Shown here: positions 1-11,519 of the stretch, one piece after another
Layout: each line of letters begins with the position of its first letter
Numbering within the stretch: the first letter of the stretch is position 1
Source of the DNA: Toxonevra muliebris
Taxonomy: Eukaryota > Arthropoda > Insecta > Diptera > Pallopteridae
Assembly: GCA_963691655.1 (NCBI GenBank)
Contig: OY829328.1
Location: 31,701,890-31,765,889, forward strand
Direction of reading: 5' to 3'
Length of the DNA stretch: 64,000 nucleotides
The notes under the pieces: model-generated
What the model was told of the DNA's origin: nothing
What the model saw: only the letters and a program-made list of their open reading frames with translations
Databases searched by the model: none
Program-made: the position numbers and the translations under genes

Positions 1-667
1 TAATCATTATTCATCACATTCTACTTCTTTGCATTATTCTAACTAGTACTTAAGATCAATATCATAATTGTAATTTTATCATTCGATTACACTGTTCAAC
101 AGCAAAAAATGAGCAGAGACGGGACAAGTGTACTTAGGGTAATAATAATATTTTTGATGTGTAAACATTTTAGCTCACGGTATGGGCAAAATTTCAAATG
201 TGTAAAATGTAAAAATAACTGTATCGTAAGATGTAAGAAAACTGTAACGTCCAGCACTACGCTACACTACTGCGCGGCATGACTGTGCTATTCTAAACAA
301 CAAAGAGAAGACAGGGAGAAATTAAAATACGAGCGGAGTTTGTTTGTTGTTTGTTTCGATCAATTTACTCACACATATATGTGCATACGAAAACAAAATG
401 TGTGTGAACATTTATTCGTGGCAGAATTATTTGTTGTGGAGATCGACTATACCATACAAGCAGAGAAGTCGCCGTAGCAAACACGGGCGTTTGATAGGTT
501 TTGCATTTGGTTAGTTAGATTGCATTAAAATTAAATATTCTTTAAAATATAAAAACAATACAAAATGATAAGTAATAAGGAATTTAGGTTTCAATAAATG
601 TATAAACATTATGTAGTAATAATGATAGCAAACCACGGCGTTATAAAAATTTTGCTTTGTACCTTAA
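1..667. other. AT-rich intergenic DNA, nothing recognised
   Basis: No coding similarity, tRNA-like box or transposon end was seen. The open frame at 598-804 is low-complexity Lys/Phe/Ile-rich translation of AT-rich DNA and runs into the MITE that follows, so it is not called as a gene. Confidence 0.5.
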
Positions 668-872
668 CCTTAGAAAGGCAACACTTTTTTATCTATGTAA
701 ATATCAAAAATGTTAAACAGAAAAAATCAAACTTATTTATTATAAAATCACTTATTTACTTCAATAAAAATACATTCTTTTTTATTTTTATTAAATGCAG
801 TTAAGACAACTCTCTTTGCGGTGCTTTTAAAAAGTAGTGGGGTGACTAGTCATCCCTGTTGCCTTTCTAATG
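668..872. mobile_element. TTAA-flanked MITE (piggyBac-like, 205 bp)
   Basis: TTAA stands at 664-667 and 873-876. The inner ends are inverted copies: CCTTAGAAAGGCAACA on the left and CATTAGAAAGGCAACA on the reverse complement of the right, 15 of 16 matching. TTAA target duplication is the hallmark of the piggyBac superfamily, so a non-autonomous derivative is inferred. There is no coding capacity. The CCTTAGAA start resembles the CCTTAAAACC/CCTTAGAACC ends of the piggyBac remnant at 15224-16639. Confidence 0.65.
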
Positions 873-930
873 TTAAATGCGGAATGATCTGGCGTATAGA
901 TATATGAATTTGTACACACATACGTCAAAT

Positions 931-2097
931 TGCCATTGAAGCGTTGATTGGCCTGGTGCCATTAGACATTTTCATCAAGAAAACAGCTGCAAATACTGCT
1001 TTGCGGCTGCGTATATCGTCAAGCTTACTGGAAGGCAACTATGGTCACCTGAGCATTCTTGACGAAATCCCTAACACTCCAATATGTACTGTATCGGATT
1101 ATATGGTTAGGGATCTATGTTTCGGTAGAAAATTCAACATCATTCTTCCTTCCAGGTCCGAATGGGATGGCCAATGTCCCGATTTCGGTCCCTTTGCTCT
1201 CAATTGGTATACAGACGGCTCGAAAATGGACTGTGGTTCTGGTGCCGGAGTTGCTGGACCCAATACTAGAATCTCAATCCCTCTGGGTATTTGGCCCAGT
1301 GTCTTTCAAACCGAAATATACGCAATTGAGACCTGCGCTAATATAAACCTGTATAAAGGTCTTAAAGGCGCAAATATTGTAATTTTCTCAGATAGCCAGG
1401 CGGCTCTCTTAGCACTCTCTTCATGGAGTTTTTCATCTAAACTGGTGTTAAAGTGTTTTGATAGTCTCCAGCGCTTGTCTACCCGTAACAAAGTTACGCT
1501 TTGTTGGGTACCCGGCCACCGTGACATTGCTGGTAATGAAGCCGCCGATGAACTGGCTAGGCAAGGTTCATCTACCAAGCACTTCGGCCCCGATCCGTTT
1601 TGCGGAATCGGCTGGGCCTCTACGAAATCTATCGTTGAGGAGTGGTCTAAGGCAAAATGGCTAGAGCATTGGAACTCTATCCCGGGTTTAAGACAGGCAA
1701 AAGCTCTCACCATTCCGCTTGCCCAAAATCAGCCCATCTCTTATTCCAAACCTGACCTTAGGCTATTGGTGGGCTACATGTCTGGACACCATGGGCTCAG
1801 ATATCACCTAAACAAAATAGGTCTGTCCAATGAGACAGAATGTCGTCTATGTATGGAAGATGACGAGACGACACTTCACATTCTGTGTGAGTGTCCGGCC
1901 TTGGCTCGGCTCAGAGGAAGAATCTTTGATTATTCGTTTTTGACGGCTGATCACATGAAATCTTCTTCTACGAAAGATGTCTTGACTTTTATTAGGTCAG
2001 CCGAACGTCTTTTGTCATAAAATGGGGAATGGCACAAAAGATCTTTTAGGTCGCAGTGCCTGCCTGGTTGGGCTCCTCTAATACTAATAATAAATAA
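931..2097 (+). mobile_element. 5'-truncated non-LTR retrotransposon with 11-bp target site duplication
   Basis: ATACGTCAAAT occurs at 920-930 and again at 2098-2108, bracketing the copy. The insert ends in a (TAA)-rich tail (about 2082-2097), the kind of 3' end known for I-type LINEs. Only the 3' portion of ORF2 is present, as expected for incomplete reverse transcription. The open frame has no stops, which points to a recent insertion. Confidence 0.8.
932..2020 (+). pseudogene. LINE ORF2 3' fragment: RNase H domain plus C-terminal CCHC motif
   Basis: The frame is open from the truncation point to a TAA at 2018-2020 but lacks endonuclease and reverse transcriptase, so it cannot act alone. 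The RNase H active-site residues all appear: Asp in YTDGSK, Glu in FQTEIYAIE, Asp in FSDSQAAL, and the GHRDIAGNEAAD block. Further on, CRLCMEDDETTLHILCECPA is the Cys/His motif found near the C-terminus of I, R1 and LOA-type ORF2 proteins. RNase H after the polymerase places the element in the I/R1/LOA group; the exact clade is undecided. A reverse-strand frame at 1306-1713 is its shadow. Confidence 0.85.
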
Positions 2098-2108
2098 ATA
2101 CGTCAAAT

Positions 2109-2589
2109 CAATCCTCAGGCGACGTTATGTAAAATTTTCAAATCGACAGGAAGAAAAACTTAAAGCGCGAAAAAAAGGATGCAATTGAAGTTGCGTATAT
2201 GCGAGCATATAGATCCCGATGCATTGAGTAAAAGAAAAATTATGCAACTACAACATATCAGCCCTATTCACGATTTGGTCCAAATACAAAATATTTCTGC
2301 TATCACAACAACAAATACATGCGATATGGAATAAAAATTTGCATTTGCAATGATGGAAGGCCATTTGCAATTTATAGTGAATTGGGCTATTATGGGGTAT
2401 ATAAAAGATATCTAATAAGTTTTTAAGTTTATAAAAGAATTGTTTTAATTTGGATTAATTACCTAAGCATATAGATTATACCTTAAATCCCTATATATGG
2501 CTATACATATGTAACCTTATGTATATGACATTCAGTTAGCTTAACTGTTTACACATCAAATATCTTGCGTGCCTTGCACACATCCATTG
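2109..2589. other. AT-rich spacer, nothing recognised
   Basis: No open frame, tRNA-like box or convincing inverted repeat was found between the LINE insertion and the next inverted-repeat block. Confidence 0.4.
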
Positions 2590-2950
2590 TTTTTTTTTAT
2601 TGACATCAAAATTTTTAAAATTGAAAAAAACAAAGAGTTAATATTAAAAAGAATTAAAGAAAAAAATTGTTTTTGAACCTGGCTCAGGAATGGCTCAGCG
2701 ACAAGGTGCCATATGGCACCGCTAGGCATTACTCGGTTAAGCTAACAACGAGATAAAAGTGAACGATGATAACGAGGATGAAAAAAACTAAAAAAAAAAA
2801 ATTAATTAATTAAAAAAAAAAAATTTTTTTCAAATTTTTAAAGTTAAAAAATAAAAAAAATCTAAAATTTTTTGTTTTTTTGTAAAAACATCCAGTTTTG
2901 ATTTTAAATTTTTTTTTCCAATTTTAAAAATTTTGATGTCAAAAAAAAAA
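2590..2950. repeat. Inverted-repeat element, ~40-bp AT-rich ends
   Basis: The left end at 2590-2630 and right end at 2911-2950 are near-perfect inverted copies, both containing TTGACATCAAAATTTTTAAA (left strand). The interior carries the 2660-2740 repeat and poly(A)/(T) runs. The structure is MITE-like, but no clear target duplication was found. Because the arms are A/T-rich, some of the match could be compositional; the shared TGACATC core argues against pure chance. Confidence 0.5.
2660..2740 (+). repeat. Dispersed repeat copy 1 with 16-bp palindrome
   Basis: This block is nearly identical to 26565-26648 (shared wording around ACCTGGCTCAGGAA and CTCAGCGACAAGGTGCCAT). It contains the perfect palindrome GGTGCCATATGGCACC at 2705-2720 and ends at TTAA (2737-2740). 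The second copy is a complete TTAA-flanked MITE, so this one is probably a degraded member of the same family nested inside the inverted-repeat element. Confidence 0.65.
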
Positions 2951-3553
2951 TTGTGACGTAACAGAGCAAAACGGACCACGGATTCGGACTCAGCGACCCC
3001 CAATTACCCTAAGTGCATTTGTGTCGTCTATGCTTGTTTCCAAAAGTTTCCATTTGTAGAACGTTATAAACCACTCTTTCGTATTTATTTGATGGCAATC
3101 GAAACATTCTTTTATGCTTAAGCGCATGTAGACATTTTGTGACTCTTGCGGCTGATATGATTGAATGTCCCACTTTAAGGAAGTCTCCACTCCCTTACAA
3201 CTTTAGTATTTTTGCTAGTTCGACTCTTCTTCTTATATCTATTAAGGAGCCTACATTAAATGTTAATAAACTAAAAGCATTAATGACCATATTGCTGTTG
3301 AACCTCTTTTAATAATGCAACGCATTCAATTTTAACTTGATATTTAGACATTGTTTTATATTAAAAAAAACAATGGATAATACGGGTTTCTAGCGAGAGA
3401 GGGCTTGGTTTGCGATTGCTGGTTATAAAAATTGCATTTATTTAAAAACTTTAGCTGATTTGATTAAATTTTTTTTCTATATAGATAGTCTTTAAAAGCA
3501 GAATATCCTCAGCTAGCTGGATGGCCTGATTTATCACAGTTGATGCAGACTGG
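2951..3553. other. Intergenic, nothing recognised
   Basis: The stretch around 2972-2999 contains ATTCGGACTCAGCGACCCC, which resembles the motif at 30365-30415. The minus-strand frame at 2990-3190 has no family features. Nothing else was seen. Confidence 0.35.
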
Positions 3554-4010
3554 TTAGGTTGATTTATCTTTTACCAAACTACAGCAGCCCGGATTATGCT
3601 CTTGATCGCATTTTACACATTTATATTGCCTACTGCAATTTCTAACAATGTGACCCCAGTATTGGCATCTTTTACACTGTACTTCTGTATTATACGCTTT
3701 AGGAACTTCACAATAAACTTTTTGGTACAAGAGATTCTTAATGGTAACATCACCAAGTTTTTCCCCTGACAATAAAGTCACTAAAAACAACCCTGTATCG
3801 TAATTGTTCTTTGACGACTGTCAGGTAGTAAATTTAGATACACTGTGAATTACATTTGGAATTGCTATATCAATTTCTTTGATATCGTTGAAGTCAACCA
3901 TAAAGTGTATACCCCTCAAAACCAGACGAACTTGCCTCTGCTCTTGAGGAGTATATGAATATGACTCAATGCTCTTTTGTCTTAGTTTGAGTGTGCTGAG
4001 GCATCTTTTA
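3554..4010 (-). pseudogene. Decayed LINE ORF1 (Gag-like, PRE_C2HC plus zinc knuckles)
   Basis: Read on the minus strand from about 4010, one frame gives a conserved Jockey-type ORF1 stretch (QVRLVLRGIHFMVDFNDIKE), then a TGA near 3825. A second frame continues with GLFLVTLLSGEKL and the zinc knuckle CKRCQYWGHIVRNC (CX2CX4HX4C), followed by CVKCDQEHNPGCC. This order matches the Gag-like RNA-binding ORF1 of Jockey-group LINEs. The stop and frame change show it is dead. No ORF2 follows on the minus strand, so it is an isolated fragment. Confidence 0.75.
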
Positions 4011-4817
4011 ATTACAGTTTGCTTTTATATTTACTTTTATTAATTATTTTAATTGGTCAATGAGGTGTTTAATATTAACATTAAACAAAAATATCGGAGG
4101 GCAAGATGCTATATTTTGAATTAAGCTACTAATATCGCTTTTGCCTGACTTACTTGGTGCATTTCTGCTAGTTCTAGTAGTTTCGATGTTAATATCGCTT
4201 GTACTCGTTCGGAAATTTAAAACATCAACCTGATTAATTTGTCTCTGAGTAAACTGCCTGATGATGTACAGCCTGTTGCGAATTTTGCTATAAGTGTTAA
4301 ATATATTGCCTATTATGGTCCGCCAATTTTAAATTGCTAGCACTTCCATTAATTTTGGATTTGTGCTAATGAAATTATTGCCGTTTTGCACTGATTATAT
4401 AATAATTTGTAAAATGTTTTGTAATTGAAGAATGTTTTATTGGCCAAAGCCACTTCAAAACGCGATCTTAATTTCTCTGCTTTTTTTTTTGTATTTTTGA
4501 TATTTCTCAAAGATTATACCAGAAGGATTTTTGTTCAAGAAGTGGAGTGCACTCACTACAACGAAGAAGTTGATCAAGAAGAAAAAATAAATCTTCTCAA
4601 GATATAAAAGGTTTTTTTTTTACTATTTTAAATTTATGTGGTGTTTTTTTTCGGAACAATTTTATAAAAGTTGGCAGGCCTGTTCGATATTTTTGCTGGT
4701 TTATCGAGTTAACAATTGAAATATTGTCTTTTTAATTATTTTGTAAAAAAAGAGTTCTTATAAAATCTATTAAAAAACTATTTTAATTAAAAGAAATAGA
4801 AAAACAAATAAATAATA
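4011..4817. other. Intergenic and 5' flank of the DRC5-like gene
   Basis: AT-rich sequence without recognisable coding or repeat structure; the 4425-4607 frame is low-complexity. The 5'UTR and promoter of the DRC5-like gene should lie in the last few hundred bases, but no confident TATA or initiator pair was found. Confidence 0.35.
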
Positions 4818-7800
4818 ATGGGAGAAAGCATATCAGAGAATATATTGCCGTACCCTATTCGCATAAATACTTTAGCTATTCCACAGGACCACGACTTACT
4901 GCTCACTTATGATGTATATAAACCATCCATAGGAACCAGAAAACTGAATACCGAACAGGGTCGTAATATATTTGCGGAGGCGTTTATTGAAAACTATAAG
5001 CTAGGATTACTTTCCGATTTGAGTGTGCGCGCAATGGCTCAAGGATATAATGGGAAAGATATTCTTTCAATAATAAGCGATGATCCAGTTAAAAGTCGAA
5101 TTTTTCACGACAGTCTCAGTATAGATTTACCTTTAGAGCAATGTTATCACATTGCTGATGATAAATACTGGCGTCGAGTGGTATTGGCCAAAACTGATGA
5201 CAAATCGCTTATATATGAAAAAACGTATAATTGGAAGAGTCTTGGCACCTCAATTAAATATGTTGAACTAGTCGAGGCATGTCCTGTTGAATTTTGGCCT
5301 GAAGAGGATATGTGTAAGCTTGCACTGAAGATTAAAGAATTTGTTAGGGAAATGCATATTAAGAGGCTTCAAACACAGCATGATCGTACCTTCGATCAAT
5401 ACTTTCTCAGTGATTCCGATGTAACTGATTCTGATGAATCTGATTCAACCGATGTACTATCGTTAAGTCCAGAAGAAGAAGAAGAAGAAGAGGGTGATGT
5501 AGGAGAAGGTGATGGAGAAGGGGATAAGTTGGTTGAAGAAATGAGTGAGAGTGAAAAAAGCCAAATTATAAAAACTGAAGAAACATTAGAAATGGAACGA
5601 ATGATGCAACGGGAGGCATCTAGGAAGAGAGAAGCCAATAGAGACAGAAGAGAAAAACAACGCGCTCTTAAAGAGGCTCAAATTAAAAGGCGTGAGAAGA
5701 GAGAGTATTTTCGAAAACGTCGTGAAGCTAAAAAGCCTCCACCACCGCCACCACCAACAACAGGTAAAAAAAAGAGAAAACGCAGACCGAAAGGCGTCTT
5801 TGACATAGAAGTTGAACCAGAAGAACCAGAAGAAGGCTTGAATATAGTAGACAAGCGTAACATGGAAAAAAAATTGCGCAGGATGAAGAAACAAATATAT
5901 CTTCCGGAATTTTGTCACCATGTTGATTTACGGTTTGTACGGTTCTTTCAACATATGGAGACATTGACTATTGAGTTTCAGGGACCAAAACTAAATCGTG
6001 AATATCATACGAAACATTTTTTTTTCTCTTACAATGACATCGAAAATTTAGCTTTGTGAGTATTTTTGGTAGTATAAATTTAGGCTAAAAAATTACCCAG
6101 TTAATCAATCTTTTCCTATAATCAGTTTGCTGATTAATCGCTGATTAATACTAGAATAATCATATGTTCGATTAAAAAAACAAACAGCAAGATATTGATT
6201 AATCGATTAAATACAAAGCCTTAATTTATAAAATATACACAGATTCTTTTTCTTTTCTGTAACTTTGCACTTAATTTTTATAGTGGTCTTGACTTTTTAT
6301 CGATGTTAAAAACTTTCCGCTTGCGAAACAGTCGTATGAATGCTAGGAAGCTTATGATTTTAGCTAGGGCTTTAAAAAACTTGGAACACCTTGAGATTGT
6401 AGATTTTGGGTTTGACCAACTTCAAGATGACTGCAGTAACGCACTACGGACACTTTTTCGGAATACAGATTCCATTAAATCACTGGAATTGGAAGGCAAC
6501 TCGATTGGTAGAGAGTCGTTGTCCAGTTTAGGCGATGCACTTTCAAATTATGACGGTGTTTTGGAGTATTTAGGTTTAGCTGGTAATATGTTGCAAAACG
6601 ATGCATTGCATGAGTTTAATCAATATATAATTGGTACAAATCACGTCCATAACTTAAATATCAGAGGAGCCTTTCTCACACAAGAGGCGATTATATGTTG
6701 TATTGCTGATGAACTGCTGCGAAAACACACCGTTCTTAAACATTTGGCGCTTACAGCCATAGACATGAACGAAGAAACGGCAACGGAAGTGATCAACGCA
6801 TTAGAAACAAATAAGTTAATATTGGATTTCGATTGTCGTGGATGCAATGTACCCTTAGAAATTGATCGTGATATCAATGTTATATTGGAGAGAAATCGTT
6901 ATATAGCGAAAAATCCATATTTGAATGATGAAACTAAAACGAAAGAAGAAATTTATGAATTTGTAGATCGTGTCAAGTATGTATTTTGACGGGAGCTTCC
7001 TAAGCATCACATTCACTTGTATAAACAAAATTTAAACGGATCCTTGGTCTTAAGACAAGTTTTTAAAATTAAAAAGATTTTTCTTCTTTTTTTTTTATTC
7101 AAGTAAATCTATCCATAGATATTCAGCAAATTAGATGTTTAACAAAAACATTGAGTTAAATATATGCATTCCCTTGGTTACACCTATATATATAAATTAA
7201 TATGAACACATATTTGTATATACACTTACATATTAAATTAGAGATTTGTTTACATTATGATGAGATGAGCATGATATGACTTCCGTATTACATAGTAATA
7301 TTTTTGCGGGTTGTTGTAACTCCTTTATTTCCCAAATAGAATCACCTTTTAAATTAAATGTTCTTTACTATGTGATCTCAAAAAAGAGTGAGATAGCAAT
7401 TGTTATCGGCAACCTTGAGTTATATAGAAAAGTTGCATGTGACGACCTCGATAATCTAGTGGGTAGTGCAATAGACTTTCATCCAGAAGGTTTGGGTTCG
7501 ATTCGCGCCGTCGTCCGGTGATTAATTCTCATAACCTTCTTATATTCACTATCAATATAAAGTGTATGAGAATTATAAGAAAGTGCACAGGTACACACCT
7601 TGGTTGGTAATGGCAAAACCACCAAGCCGATAAAAAATTGCCATAACGCCATTCGGAATCGGCGTAAAACTGTAGGTTCAACTATTTGGTATCACAATGG
7701 GCCGTTCAGGCCTAAAAGTATCTCTCGACACCCACTCTAACCTAACCTAACTTAAGCAAGTGATGCTCAGGGTAGTTGCCTTTTCGATGGGTTTCATTTA

Positions 7801-8196
7801 CACTTCTAATTTTTCTTAACTTACAGAAATCCCATTTTAATAAAGGCTTATGCGGCAATTGCAAAACAAGCTGAATGTCGCAAATATCAGCCTGATGAAA
7901 CAATACGTTCGTCTGAACTATCTCTAAGTCAAACTGAGACCGTTCCAATACAGGCATACATGTCAATGGTAACAATACCTAGACCTACCACAATATCGAA
8001 AGTTTTGCTTGTGCGAGGAACTACCACCACTCCCAGAGTCAGTATTATTGTACCTGATATTGCTGATACTTCATCATTTATCTATGATTCGAATAATTTT
8101 GATGAAGAACAATTGAGAGAGCATGTTAACGTACCAGGTCCCGGTGAGCGTTATTATTATTTCCGGAAAGAAAAACGTGATTCATCAAAAACTTAA
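4818..8196 (+). CDS. Drc5: DRC5/TCTE1-like leucine-rich axonemal protein (nexin-dynein regulatory complex)
   Basis: Three exons are inferred: 4818-6055, 6284-6976 and 7827-8196, joining in frame across GTGAGT..TAG and GTATGT..CAG introns to give 766 residues. The N-terminal block (IDLPLEQCYHIADDKYWRRV, then a WKSLGTS..YVELVE stretch) and the leucine-rich repeats of exon 2 (for example LKTFRLRNSRM and SIKSLELEGNSIG) match the TCTE1/DRC5 layout, ending with ILDFDCRGCN..ILERNRYIAKNP as in the vertebrate protein. DRC5 is a subunit of the nexin-dynein regulatory complex that links outer doublets and tunes dynein in motile cilia and sperm. A fly-specific low-complexity insert lies at about residues 195-330: Asp/Ser- and Glu-rich, then Arg/Lys-rich probable coiled coil, then seven prolines. 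Exon 3 (residues 645-766) has no recognised domain. Intron 2 hosts a SINE. A possible AATAAA is near 8541. Family assignment is strong; splice sites are by eye. Confidence 0.88.
7441..7754 (+). mobile_element. tRNA-derived SINE copy in intron 2 of the DRC5-like gene
   Basis: The head has a tRNA-like pol III promoter: an A-box-like CTAGTGGGTAGTG near 7456 and the B box GGTTCGATTC at 7495-7504. The body (about 7560-7720) matches other copies: ATTATAAGAAAGTG, GGCAAAACCACC, GGAATCGGCGTAAAACTGTA and GGGCC..AGGCCT. The most complete relative, on the opposite strand, is at 44600-44899. It is non-coding and would need a LINE's machinery to move. Confidence 0.7.
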
Positions 8197-8682
8197 GTGA
8201 AAATCCCGAAATACGGTAAGATATAATTGCTATACGCAAAAATATAAAAGTGCATAAATCTGTCTGCAAAATTTTACTTTTCATGACTTTATTTGAATAT
8301 AAAGAATACCATATTATAAGATATGAAAAGCAACAACTGAAATAATCGATATACAAAAAATTGTTTAAAAATCTCTATAGCAACTTATTTGTATTTGTAT
8401 TTGACAGTTACAGCCAAATGGTCTCTGGTGAGGGAAATCAACAAAAAAAAAAGGAGTATACAATTTGAAAGCTCAAAGAAAAAATAGTGAAATGTGAAAA
8501 AATTAATTTGCTGTAATTTTTTTCAAATCAATTCCAAATTTAATAAAAGCGCGCATTGATTTATTTTTCAATAATATTGTTTTTGTGTTTTTCTCAAATT
8601 TTTCGAAAATTTTCCAATTACCTTTTCTACATATATAAAACAAAAAGAAGACTAGGTTTTGAAGTGAAATCATCCATTAATT
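8197..8682. other. 3' flank of the DRC5-like gene
   Basis: Holds the presumed 3'UTR, with AATAAA near 8541, and the upstream flank of the orphan exon candidate. Nothing else was recognised. Confidence 0.4.
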
Positions 8683-8763
8683 ATGGCTGCGATGGTCAAA
8701 AAAGCGCACAAGCATCCTGGAGGAGATAGATCGTATACTAGTAGATGTAAACCATATGTTAAG
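8683..8763 (+). CDS. Candidate orphan first coding exon, gene unknown
   Basis: An ATG at 8683 opens 27 codons (MAAMVKKAHKHPGGD...) that end exactly at a good splice donor, AAG|GTAAAG at 8763/8764. The frame closes soon after the donor, so only splicing would extend it. The phase is 0, the same phase as the second exon of the DNAI1-type gene (20325), so it could be a distant alternative first exon of that gene; an unrelated gene or chance is also possible. The composition is less AT-driven than nearby spurious frames. No family is recognised. Confidence 0.25.
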
Positions 8764-8937
8764 GTAAAGTAAAGTAATCACGACTATTATAATGAGAAAA
8801 TAATTGACATGAAAGTGTCAAAATAATGTCAGTAATTGTAAATAGTATTATTTGTAGTTACAAAGACGAAGTATATCCAAATTAAGTTTTTTGATTGGGT
8901 CGGTATCAATTAGTTTTTAAAAGCCAAATGATATCTT

Positions 8938-9130
8938 ATTTAATGGGCTGAAGGGCCTAAGCCGATCATCCTTTCGTATTGAGTGAGTTATAATTGTATA
9001 CAAATGGAAGGACCTACAGTTTCATGCCAAATCCGAACGGCGAAGTAATAAGTTTTTCTTAGGCAATTTTTACTCTTGGAGGTTTGCCATCCCCAGCCAA
9101 GAGGTGGTGCTGTGTAGAAAATTGTTATAA
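8938..9130 (-). mobile_element. SINE fragment (body only, minus strand)
   Basis: Shares the body of the SINE at 44600-44899 in the same orientation: AATGGAAGG.ACCTACAG, ATCCGAACGGCGAAGT, ACTCTTGGAGGTTT and AGAGGTGGTGC. The GGGCTGAAGGGCCTAAGCC stretch at 8945-8963 matches the 3' part of the family. The tRNA-like head is missing beyond about 9130. Confidence 0.65.
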
Positions 9131-9378
9131 TATATTTTTGATTTTTAACTGCGTACACTGGAATACAAAATTTCAAACTTGAAATACAACACGAATCAAA
9201 GTATGTTTTCTTAACTAATTCGAGTTCGCTGAACACAAAATTCACATTAATTTTTTTTCTATTGGTTGGTTGGTTAAGGTGGCTGACCCACAGCAGACCC
9301 ACTGTGAGTCACAATTAGCGCTATAGCGCCGTTTTGATACCACTTCCTCAACGATCTAGAATTAATGCTGCGCTCTTA

Positions 9379-10150
9379 CTAAACCCAACCCGTGTAGTTT
9401 AGGTACCCTATCAGATTCTTTGGACTGACTGCCGAGCAATCAGAGAAGTTATCGAGGAAATACTTTCCCAGGAACCTATATCTTGTCCTCGCCAAGGCTG
9501 GACATTCACAAAGAAAGTGGGAGATTGTTTCTTTTTCTTTTAAGTTTCCTCAACTTCTACAGTGGTTATTCAAAGAAATACGCAGTTTCTATGCGTGGGT
9601 ACCTATACACTAGAGGCCGGTGTAGGCAGCCGCAAGATCTACCTTCATTATATGAGGGTCATGTCGGACGCGAGGTTATACAGGGTTTTAGTGATTTCTG
9701 ATTAGCCAGTTGAAGACAGTGCAGGTACATGTTTCTCTTGACGACTCCCAAGCGAACTAGAACCGGTCCCCTAGAGATTCTCATTCCTTCAATGTTCCTA
9801 TGGCCGATAACCCAGATGAGAGTGATGTCAGCATAATGATTTAACTCGCTCAATACCTCCATTCGCTCTTTAACTAGCTTTGATTTTATGGTGGTGGATT
9901 GAAGCGATTTTATTGCAGCCTGGCTGTTTATAATATAGCGACCTTACACCTATCTGTGATATGACGCTTTATTAGTCAACAAGCCTCCCTAATAGCCATA
10001 ACTTCAGCCTGAAAAACTGAGGCATCATAAGGTAAACGTAAGGGTTAGTTTATTTCCACATTCGGTGAGTGCATCCCCGCACCCACCCCGCAGGCCATTT
10101 TTGAACCATCTGTAAAAATGGGAATGTCGTATTCTGTTAAAAAGCTTTTT
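9379..10150 (-). pseudogene. Decayed LINE ORF2 C-terminal part (RNase H to stop)
   Basis: Read on the minus strand from about 10150: IPIFTDGSKMACGVGAGMH is an RNase H start, ITLIWVIGHRNIEG (frame at 9659-9862) is its GHRD-type block, and TISHFLCECPALARTR leads into a C-terminus ending ..YLNYTGWV with a TAG at 9379-9381. Several frame changes and stops separate the pieces. The order and motifs match I/R1/LOA-type ORF2 proteins. The 9265-9378 stretch is probably its 3'UTR. Confidence 0.75.
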
Positions 10151-11519
10151 TCTTTCTATTCTGGCCTTGTAGGAAATCTTACCATTAGCAACAAAAACAT
10201 TTTTTTTGCAGAAAATACTACTTTGGTTGGTTCACTTCTAACTCCTGTAACTTTTTTATTTTTGTATTAAATCTAATGAAATTTATTTACAAAGTTATTT
10301 GTATTATTCAGCCCATACTCAGTTTTCATGTATTTTCAGTTTTCGTTTTGAAGTACCATTACTTAAAAAATTACCATCTTAAAGCACACAAAAAAAAAAA
10401 CTTACAAAGTTTAAGAAGCTTTCATAAAAATCATCCAAAAACGTCCTCTATAATTTTTACAATCAACAGATGTCTTTACAATAACGAGAAAAAATTCAGT
10501 TGCATATTCAGACGTGATAACCAATTTTCTAGCGGGATCTCGAATGAAAAAAGCAGTTTTTTGAAAAATATAAACACACCAAATTTAAGCGGTTTATGAG
10601 TTATACCCCATGTATGTACTTATACATAAATATACAAACGTATATATTTTACATAAATAAATATAGGTACTTGTATTTATGCATATTAGAGCGTGCCAAT
10701 TTTTTTTAATACTCAAACAAAAAAATCCTATAGGTATTAGATCCTGATCAAGTATGAAGAAAGTTTGACAAAAAACCTCCGTGAAATTCAGAGAAGTTTC
10801 AAATGTTTTATATGAAAATAATAAACAAAACGAATAAATTATAAAAAACTCTAAAGCTCTACGACTCTAATATGTAATAAAATAACTTCTTCAAAATTGT
10901 ATTTTTTTTTCACATGAGGAACTTGAGTCCTATCTTAAAGGAAACTTTTGAATTATATGTGAAGAACTATTCTTGATATTACATGCCAATGGCCGTACAT
11001 AAAGTATTAATTCATGGGCTTGAAATTACTAAATACTTCCCGATTCCAATAGGCATTCTTTCGGAAGATGCTTTTAAAGCAAAACATAAGGAGTTTACAA
11101 AGTGTCGATTAGAAAATACCACAAACTTCTAGAAAAACGTGTAATAGGAATTTGTTAAAACGGTTATTACTATCTTCTGAGCCACTTATTTCTGCGGAAG
11201 TATAACTTGCAGTAAAAAACCAATGCACAAAAAAGATGTTAGCCAATTTATTTTGTTAGAACCAAAAAGATTTATTACAGAAATAGTTTTCTAATCTCTT
11301 TGTACTGGAAAAGATTAATCTTGTTGTACTTACTTCACCTAATAAATTGAAATTCGTCGTCAGACTATGAAGGAAGAAATGAAAGCGAAAGTGAATCAAT
11401 TTATTTCATTTTAGTAAAAATTATAAGTTTATATATTTAAAAAAATTGTACTAAATAAATGAAAAAAATAAGTTGATAATACCAAAGTACTTGATAATAC
11501 CTTAAAATACTTTATCTGT
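10151..11519. other. AT-rich intergenic, nothing recognised
   Basis: Contains only low-complexity frames (for example 10276-10599) and A/T runs. No transposon ends or RNA genes were seen. Confidence 0.4.

Noticed and set aside
5396..5964. Several overlapping minus-strand frames over the DRC5-like gene
   Set aside because: They are the reverse complement of the Glu-, Arg/Lys- and Pro-rich low-complexity codons of exon 1; no independent family features.
7735..7754. CTAACCTAACCTAA as a telomere-like (TTAGG) insect repeat
   Set aside because: Only two to three units, lacks the full TTAGG period over any length, and lies at the end of a SINE copy; flies lack TTAGG telomeres.
10276..10599. 107-codon plus-strand frame
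   Set aside because: Lys/Asn/Phe/His-rich translation of AT-rich DNA, no conserved pattern, no splice or promoter context.
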